Source of the DNA: Phragmites australis
Taxonomy: Eukaryota; Streptophyta; Magnoliopsida; Poales; Poaceae
NCBI RefSeq assembly: GCF_958298935.1
Contig: NC_084939.1
Location: forward strand, 2,991,501 to 3,055,500
Direction: 5' to 3'
DNA length: 64,000 nucleotides
Below are positions 56,792 through 64,000 of the stretch, piece after piece (within the stretch, counting starts at the first letter, position 1; each line of letters begins with the position of its first letter). The notes beneath the pieces were generated by a model, which was given only the letters and a program-made list of their open reading frames with translations, was not told the DNA's origin and searched no databases. Position numbers and translations under genes: made by a program.

Positions 56792-58796
56792 ATGGGCGTC
56801 GTGAGCTGCAGGAGGTGGAGCGGCCGGCGCCGCCTCGCCGCCGCCCTCCTAGCCATCGTCCTCTTCACCGCGGCCATGGGTAAGCGCCACTAGCTTCTTT
56901 TGTTTGATGGTTTTCTTAGATCTCCTTTTGATGTGAGTGTACATGTAGCCTTTTGAGTAATCTTCGATATGATCGATGTCTTTGCTGTTGCTCTCTTTTC
57001 TTGCCTTTTTACGGTTCTCACCTCTTATTTCGGTGCCTTCTCTTGACTAATTTGTAAATTCATGGGGATCTTTAGGTTCATCAAGCTACTATATATAGTT
57101 CTTGGCATGTTTTACTTAATTTCCACTAGGTTTAGCTAGCTGCTCTTCGATCTGCTCCAACATTTCTCTCTCAAGAAACCTAAATTTTATTGGTGATGTT
57201 CTTGTACGTTCTTAGCAATTTAGCATGCAGTCTCTAAACTCTCTAGGTATAAGTACTCCCTCCCTTAAAAATTAAATAAATCTCCCTCCTTCCCTTTATC
57301 TTGTTGGTGTCACCTTACTGTAAAGCAACGAGCAAATCTTTAAGTAGCTAGGTCTTGTTGCCATGCTAATTCTGGAGAAATAGAAAGCAGCTGGAACTCT
57401 ATACTTTTGATGAGATTCCTCAAAGAAACCGTTTAAATTTCTCAAAAATATACTTTAGGTGAAATCACTTTCTTTTCTCTTCTCCCTTGATGCAAATCCG
57501 TTGTGCTACCTTGATTGCCGAAATTATTCGATCTGTCTTTCTCTGCTCCATTATTCTCCCATCATGTGCACTAATTAAGTTTAAAAATATTTCTTGTCCA
57601 AACACAATCTATGTAACTTCGTCCATGCTTCCCTTTTCCCCCTCCCATCCCAATGAAAGAAGTCAAGAACAATCAACAGGTTTTTTTCCTCCCATCCCAG
57701 TGAAAGAAGTCAAGAACAATCAACAGGTTTTTTTCCTCCCATCCCAGTGAAAGATCTCAAGAACATTCAACAAGTTGTTTTTTTCCCATCCCAGTGAAAG
57801 AACTCAAGAACAATCAACAAGTTTTCCTCCTCCTTTGCTACAAATTAAATATTGTCAAGGAGTTTTCCTCCTCTCTGTCATATTCATCTGGTCTTCAGCA
57901 ACCAGACAAGCCTTTCTCCTGCATGCAGTCGTCCTGGTGCCCACACCCTGGCAGTGCAGTGGCAGTCTGGTCCAGAAGAGCACACACGACACAATTCAGT
58001 TCATTGCTCACTCTCTCTCTCTCACACACACATACGACACCCACTGTAGTGCAGCTGTGCAGGGAGGACAGAGATTCTCCGTAGTCCCCATTCAATACGC
58101 ACGTATGTGCCAATCGGCCCCTGATATTACACATCTTGGTCTCACTTACTTAACATTTAGGACGCCAACCGTATGTTCCCTATCCTGCTTAGACCCTAAC
58201 CACACAAATCAAACTAGCAATCTAATCGACCAGTCACCACAAGAAATAATATCATGTGTCTGTACTATATGTATACTGCTAGTATTAGTAAGTATTTCGG
58301 GTAAGTCTGTTTGAAACACAGGAATTTCGTTATGGTTGTTACAACATCGAACTGATTCTCACAACTTTCTTACGAGGCTCTAACGTTGAATATATGCCTT
58401 TAATTTGTAGATTAGCATAATTTGCAAATAAGCGATAGCTATGTCTATTCAGTTACCTTCTAACAAGTGTGTATTAATTCTGACGGTGAATATATATGTA
58501 CTACCGTAGTTGTCACCGCAGGGAGGCCAATCCGTTTGCCAGCAGCGGCGCTCACGAGGAGGAGGATAGACTCGTCGGCGCTGGTGGGCTCGTGGACGAC
58601 GGAGGACGCCACGCCGGCTCGCCGGCGGTGGCTGGTCGGGCCGGGCTCGTCGCCGCCGACGTGCCACCAGCGGTGCGGGCGGTGCACGCCATGCAAGGCG
58701 ACCCGCGTGGCGATCCAGCCGGGGATCGGCCCCCAGTGGGAGTACTACCCGGAGGTGTGGCGCTGCAAGTGCGGCAACAAGCTCTTCATGCCGTAG
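56792..58796 (+). CDS. EPFL: EPIDERMAL PATTERNING FACTOR-LIKE secreted peptide (EPFL4/5/6 type)
   Basis: Two exons, 56792-56879 and 58522-58796, joined at G|GTAAGC and CCGCAG|GG (phase 1), give 120 aa. The N-terminus MGVVSCRRW-SGRRRL plus AAALLAIVLFTAAM is a signal peptide with basic n-region. The linker contains dibasic/tribasic sites (TRRR, ARRR) where propeptide processing could occur. The mature end reads GPGSSPPTCHQRCGRCTPC and WRCKCGNKLFMP, the six-Cys EPFL fold with the family-typical C-terminus. EPFL4/5/6 peptides bind ERECTA-family receptors (with TMM in some tissues) to control stem growth, stomatal spacing and, in cereals, inflorescence traits. KATRVAIQ replaces the usual K-P-V-H-V-P-I-Q, an unusual change in the loop. 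The start is the first ATG in frame before the signal peptide. The exact paralogue is not assigned. Confidence 0.93.
57637..57830. repeat. 47-bp minisatellite, about four copies, in the EPFL intron
   Basis: CCCATCCCA(A/G)TGAAAGAA begins at 57644, 57691, 57738 and 57785 (exact 47-bp period). Copies differ by few bases. It lies in the 1642-bp intron. Confidence 0.92.
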
Positions 58797-60048
58797 TTCT
58801 CAAAAGAGAATTAAAAATGATGCCGTTAATTTTGAAAAGAGTACAAAAGGAGAGGGAGAAGCGAGTTAAAGGGCGATTGATTAGATAATTAGGCGGGCGG
58901 CCGTGATGTTTGTGTATGCAAAATCAAGATGTTAACTACTTCTATATGATGCTCTTTAATTTTTCTTTTTTTCTTGAAACTGTTTTACATATATTTTCTT
59001 TTTCCTTGAACAGCAGGGTCTTGTAATTACCTTGTACTTTCACATGGGCCTTCATTTCCATGTGCAAATGTGGTGCTTGGCAGCTGGAAGTACGTACTGG
59101 CAACATCGTCCCTAGGTTTAGATGGAAAATTTATGTTACTTTGGTTGGCATAATTTGTATATAGTACGAGTACGTGAATGGGACCAAATTAATATGCATG
59201 AATTGTGCATTGACAATCTTGGATATCTAGCCAGCCTCAAATTTGGATCTGAGCCATGAATCGTTCATGTCGTTCTGCGCTGTGACATTAGTTGTCAATT
59301 TATCTGTCTTTTCAGCGGCCAGCCAGCTAAGAGATCACATGCATGGATAATATTGCTATATAGATAAATTTAGAGTACTATTAGATAGAATTTAAGATAG
59401 ATTTATCTTATTGATTTTTAAGTGTTCTAATTTACCTTTTTCTTAATAAGTTATCGATCCCTGTGACGCTAACATGAGCTTACCTCATCATGATGATGGG
59501 GCAAACTTTTTCATTTCTTGTTTCCTTCCTCTCGTCTGATCGGTCACGGTCTAGTAGTGCAAAAGCCTGGTTTAACCTGTCTGCTCACCCGGGTTCAAAT
59601 CCTTTCTATTCGGTTTCGTGGTATATTAAAAGCTCATGCTCAATATATATATTTAGGACAAATTGAACAACTTTTAGTATCTTTGAAATTGATTTGGGCG
59701 GCAGAGCTCTAGTCCGAATCTCAAAGCGTGCAAGTGGTCACTCGCACAAGTGTGTGATGAAAGAGATGTAGGCCCACAGCTGTGTGCAGTGCTTGGTGCT
59801 TGGCGGAGAAAATTGTGGCCATCCTGTTTGCTCACGATGAGAAACTTTGGCCCCAAGCGCGCCATCTTCTCCGGGACTTGACGTGCAGCCTGCAGGCCTC
59901 GAGCTGTTAACATCATCTTCGTTCTGTTCTTTTTCGATTTCTTTCTGCATTCTTATTCTCTTTATTTTCTTTTATCTCTAACAATTTTTCTTTAAGAGGA
60001 ATCGTGAAGAGAAAAAAAGAAAATCTCGTTACGAAAAAAATGATCTTT
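58797..60048. other. EPFL 3' flank and intergenic DNA
   Basis: The 3' UTR should follow 58796. A B-box-like CGGGTTCAAATCC with an A-box-like TAGTAGTGCAAAAGCC at about 59552-59600 hints at a SINE head, but no TSD is seen. Confidence 0.4.
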
Positions 60049-60659
60049 AAAATCCCTTCGTGATGAAAACTACGAAGAAAAACTATTAAAACGCTGAAGA
60101 AAACAAAAATCTCTCGCGACAAGATTTTCGTTTCCAAAGAGAAACTGCTAGGAGTAGTCTAAGGTCGAAAGCTGCAGCCGGCGTGCATGCATGGCTTTCC
60201 TCTCACTCCCGCTGCGATCGAGTGAGTCCATGCCACGCGAGCTTTATTCCCTGTCCGGCTGTCCCCTTGGTCGTTCCTTTCTCGCTTTCGACAGTTTGGT
60301 CAAGCGTTCAACGCTTAGGAGGGAGCTGCACACCAACCTCATCAGCAAGCTAGGACAAGTATCTGTTTTTCACTAGTGTCTCCTCCTTTAACATCTTTCT
60401 CTCTTGTGTTCTTTTTATTCTTTGTTTTTGCATGCATTGCCGGCCAATTTATACATTTACCGTCCGTCCTTATGCATGCACATGCTGCTCACTGCTGGCA
60501 CCCTCGCATGGCATAAAAGGCGGATCATCCACGTTAGTTCTCACAAGCTCTAACATTTTAGAGCTCAAAGTTTTCTTTCTAGATGTGCACATTGAAGATG
60601 ACGACAGATTGAAGCAGCAGCAGCAACGACAAAGCAACATGTTTTAAAGCTTAATAGTG

Positions 60660-60898
60660 TCATCGTCTCAAGTTACTAATTATGGGACACTTCTCTTGGA
60701 ATTCTAAGCGCGGTAAAAAAAGTCAAAATTTTATCGGATTGGATATTTCAGAATTAATTTGACAAATATCACGTTTGAGAATTAATTTGTAGAATTAGGA
60801 AATTTGAGAATTCGCCATATACTTTCAGAAGAATCCCAGTATTTTTTTTTTCAAAAGCTAGGAATCCTAGTAAATTCCGTGTGTTCCAAACAAACCGT
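60660..60898. mobile_element. Possible MITE (Tourist-like), poorly defined
   Basis: The right end GTGTGTTCCAAACAAACCG has the look of a Tourist terminus, and the left part (CTTCTCTTGGAATTC) is weakly inverted to it. TSDs are not clear. Confidence 0.3.
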
Positions 60899-60899
60899 A

Positions 60900-63030
60900 A
60901 CTAGGAGAGCAAGATGAACGGAAACAGATGCCCCGACATGTAATATGGTCGCATTCACGTTGCACATTTCAAGACTAACACGATGAAAGCAACGAGGCGC
61001 CATGAGTCGCTGCTCCATAATGCCTTTGACTATTTTGGTGGGCATATCCATCTATATATTTATCTATCTTTATAGATATAAATATATATACACATATAGT
61101 TTTATTATATGTAGCTTGTTGGAGTGGCTAGCCATTACCTACTGCGACAACCTTCACAATCCCTGTAGACGAGTAAGCGGCCGTATCGGCAACAGTAGAG
61201 CGACGACTGATGTGTTTTACTTAGTACTCCGAAGCATGACAAGACATGCAAAATATATTCTCCATCCTATATATATGTTCGACGCAAGACAAGGCAGTAA
61301 GCTAGTACCAGTATATATTTGTCGCATTTCAAATGCTATGTGTACAGAGGAATTTTTTTAAAGCAATCTGAATATACCGCTATGCATGCTAGAACACACT
61401 CACTTGTGAGCGGTTTCGCGAGTTACACCGTGTTTTCTATCGGTCACCGTTGATAAAAAGCTCCGAACACGTATTAAGCGATCGCTAGGATTTATTTAGA
61501 ATGAAAAAATCACGCAAAGATGTTGTATGAGATCAATATATAGCTCTCAATTACCGACTTACCTTGGGATTAAAGCAAGAATCTTGTGTTAAATGTCTCG
61601 AAGGAAAGGAACCGTCGCACGTTTCAAAACACGGTAAAGTTGATGAACCCTGTTCATGTAGGAATGATATCCTACATGTGCTTTCTCCTTTTTTAACATA
61701 GATGGACTATGTGGCGTTTTTTGGCCGCGTCACTGTTTGTGACATGCTTTTTTTTAGTTTTTATTAAATACACTCTATTTATCTCTTAATGAAATTTCGG
61801 CGGTGCTCCTGACGTTTCCCAAAAAAATCTTGCGTTCGCGACGAGTGCATGCACATCGATCGAACACAGGAGCGTTAACCGGTGGCAGGTATACAGGCTG
61901 CTGCCGTACGTGAATTCACACGAGACCGGCGAACGGATGCGACGGACGCGTGTGTCATCAGTCATGTGGGGAGAAAGTTGGCCAGCCGGCCTGGCCGGTT
62001 CGTTCACTGCATGTAACACTGCACGGCCGATCGATCGGTCGCATTTTCACACGCCGGTCGTCGTTGGAACAGGTGAGGCGTGGTGTCCCTTTTCCCACGA
62101 GCACACAGTACGTATCGACTTGTAGCTATCGGATTGGATCGGGTTAGAATCTCCACTCAGGTTAAGTTCGGATTTGAATATGTTTTTTTACCAGTGAGTG
62201 TCATCAAAACCTCGCCCATCTAGCTCGCCCGTCCTGCCCCGATCGCCCGCTGTGCTGCGCCAACCTTGCTCGCCCGTCGCGCCCCATCCATCCTGCTCAC
62301 CCGCGCCGCTCTCTCACTGTCGGATTTTGAGTTGCCCCGTCGGATTTTGGGTTCTCGTCAGAACCAGAGTGAAGATGATTTTACACTTAATATTGATTTC
62401 GATTCAGATCGAGTTTAGTAAGTCAGATTTCGAGTTCAGTGCGTTTCAGCAAAATCCGACGAAGACAGATCCGTTGCCATCTGTATAGCTGGGGTACCAA
62501 ACAAGACAGGCACCTGTGTCGTTCTATGTATGCCCTGCAACCTTTCTTTAGAGGACGCCTGCAACCTTTTGAGTCCATCAGAGGAGGAAAAGAAGGAGCA
62601 GGTGTGCAGTGTACGTGCAGCTGCAGCGTCCGTCCGTCCGGTTCGAACCCGTGCGTGCGCGTCTCCACACCACCCGCACGTGGGCGCGCGTCACTTACCC
62701 GCCCGCCGCGCCCACACGAGTCGGCCGGACACGGCGCAGTGTGGACTGTGGACAGCAGTAAAGCAAGCGGCGCCGCACGTGGGCCCTGTACGTGCTGTGA
62801 TCGAGCAGTCACGTACGTCTGGGCTCGACATTCGTCTTCGCCGCCGGCTTTCCGGATGTTAGCGTGCCGTTTGCGTCCACTTCCAAGAACAGAGAAAACG
62901 AAAACGTCTCAAAAAATAGAAAACGGAATGGTGGATCTTGCTATTCTTTTTACGGCTAACATAAAGGTTTTCATCAATACTGTTTCATCTTCATCAGTGG
63001 GTTTGATTGTTGTTTCAAAGCTCATAACGA
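60900..63030. other. Intergenic DNA
   Basis: No gene supported. A GC-rich patch at 62600-62860 produces long overlapping ORFs on both strands without any known motif. Confidence 0.45.
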
Positions 63031-63097
63031 ACTTCTTTAGATCTGACTCTTTATCAAACATGACCACTCTCGGTATTTCGAAACCTGAAGACCGAGG

Positions 63098-64000
63098 CTA
63101 GTTCTGCAAGCCAGAGGAGAGCAGGGAGTCTAGATCGCCTCGTGTGACCTGTACCGAAGGTCTTTCATGGGTCATGCCGCTAACGTTGACGGAGGGGTGA
63201 TAGTGTTTCGAGCATCCTCGCGCTCGTGCTGCAACACGTTGATCTGGCCATGTAACTGTTCCAGCATTCTTCTGGCTTCGCCAACACGACAACAATATTC
63301 AACCGCCTTCCAACTTGCTGTTAAACTCTCTAGTATACGCTTCTTCTATGCTATTTGCCTTTCTAGGTCTTCGGCTTCTAGGTGTGCAATTTTGTCTGCT
63401 TCGATTTCTTCTTCTTCGTCGCATTCATAGTCTTGCAAATGATCTAAGGCTTCATGTTTTTTGACACAAGGGGCATTCTGACGAAGCTTCAAAATGAGTG
63501 CGAAGGCCGTCCTCAACCCTTCGCATCGAAGCATTTGCTTCCCCCTGGTGAGCTTGCCCTTCGTGAACCCGACCATCCTCATCGGCCAACATGGTCGCAC
63601 CATGTTGCTCTTCATGCTGCTCCTCAACTAGTTCAATCTAAGCATTGATCAGCTCCACCACGTTGGAGGGGGTGGTCGCGATCGCGTCCCCCTCCGGAGG
63701 CTGTTGTGTTTGTTGCATTGCTGGTGCATCAACACCCTTCGACTTCTTTTTGGGTGGCTTGTCTTCGGAATGTGTCGGTCCCCACGGATGGCGCCAACTA
63801 TTGGAAATTTGCGTAACCGAAAAAAGTGGTGGGCCTTTGGAATCCTGGAGTGATCCGAAGGCCAGATGGGAACACACACTAAGTGGGGAACTATTCACTG
63901 ATATTGATGTTATCTGTGTTTTTGGTTACAGTGCATCTCTATTTATAGGTCGTACCCGATCGTTCTCGATTACAATGTGCAATTATACCTCTATAACTGC
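63098..64000 (-). mobile_element. Gypsy-type LTR retrotransposon (minus), start of element cut by the right edge
   Basis: Minus strand TTGGCGCCATCCGTGGGGAC at about 63797-63778 is a primer-binding-site region of the kind found in grass Gypsy elements. The LTR lies to its right (about 63799-64000, incomplete). To the left are gag-like frames rich in Lys and Glu (DKPPKKKSKGVDAP, CDEEEEIEADKIAHLEAEDL) with coiled-coil character. The frames are broken (63898-63638, 63627-63346, 63295-63098), so the copy is decayed at least in gag. Confidence 0.65.

Noticed and set aside
57253..57295. Stowaway-like CTCCCTCC motif in the EPFL intron
   Set aside because: Only a short stretch resembles a MITE end; no opposite terminus or TA-flanked partner was found.
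57850..58314. 179-codon ORF in the EPFL intron
   Set aside because: Starts in the minisatellite and lies wholly inside a GT-AG intron that joins the two conserved EPFL exons.
59552..59640. SINE head near the EPFL 3' flank
   Set aside because: Box-like motifs are present but there is no poly-A tail or TSD; not strong enough to call.
62439..63101. 220-codon plus-strand ORF
   Set aside because: No recognisable domain, mixed composition, and a similarly open frame on the opposite strand.
1..64000. CRISPR arrays, bacterial operons, plastid or mitochondrial DNA insertions
   Set aside because: The tandem repeats lack the short-repeat/unique-spacer pattern, genes are split by spliceosomal introns, and no organelle gene sequence is recognised.

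Overview
The window is nuclear DNA of a flowering plant, most likely a grass (Poaceae). Support comes from split genes with canonical GT-AG introns, tRNA genes, and a dense mix of grass-type transposable elements: Tourist, Stowaway and hAT MITEs, a MULE, Copia and Gypsy LTR elements, and tRNA-derived SINEs. Codon use is GC-rich in first exons, as in grasses. Nothing suggests bacterial, plastid, mitochondrial or viral genomic DNA.

Four host protein genes are supported. (1) A 5' part of a protein phosphatase 2C with an N-terminal hydrophobic leader lies on the minus strand at 297-1431 and runs off the left edge. (2) A complete five-exon ETO1-like BTB/TPR gene lies on the minus strand (6643-10614, 886 aa); this family delivers ACC synthase to CUL3 ubiquitin ligases. 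(3) A complete seven-exon mitochondrial ribosomal protein uL4 gene lies on the minus strand (24618-29865, 280 aa). (4) A complete two-exon EPIDERMAL PATTERNING FACTOR-LIKE secreted peptide gene of the EPFL4/5/6 type lies on the plus strand (56792-58796, 120 aa). A tRNA-Gln(CTG) gene is at 2402-2473, and a tRNA-Arg(CCT)-like sequence with a broken acceptor stem is at 2995-3068. The genes share no obvious pathway.

The rest is mostly mobile DNA, and many insertions can be dated relative to one another because target-site duplications (TSDs) are still visible. Left part (1-24 kb): small elements, namely a hAT MITE (3771), Tourist MITEs (4521, 12177, 14387), a Stowaway MITE (18044), SINEs (13166, and 18839 nested in a hAT MITE), and a decayed Copia gag region with a right LTR (19.3-23 kb). 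The uL4m gene carries a 1.6-kb non-autonomous LTR element and a Stowaway MITE in intron 5. A 6.67-kb MULE with a perfect 9-bp TSD sits only about 0.22 kb upstream of its start codon. From 37 to 41.3 kb a hAT-like element contains the 3' end of a Gypsy element with an antisense extra ORF. A SINE and two apparently solo LTRs follow (41.3-45.5 kb), then low-complexity and relic DNA. A minus-strand Gypsy remnant (50.9-53.4 kb) precedes the EPFL gene. A second minus-strand Gypsy element is cut by the right edge.

I did not find a clearly new biological system. The most notable observations are the MULE that appears to split the uL4m promoter, the tandem repeats inside the MULE and inside the Gypsy LTR, the antisense ORF of the Gypsy element, and the nested TE stratigraphy. 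All calls come from reading the sequence; no database search was run.
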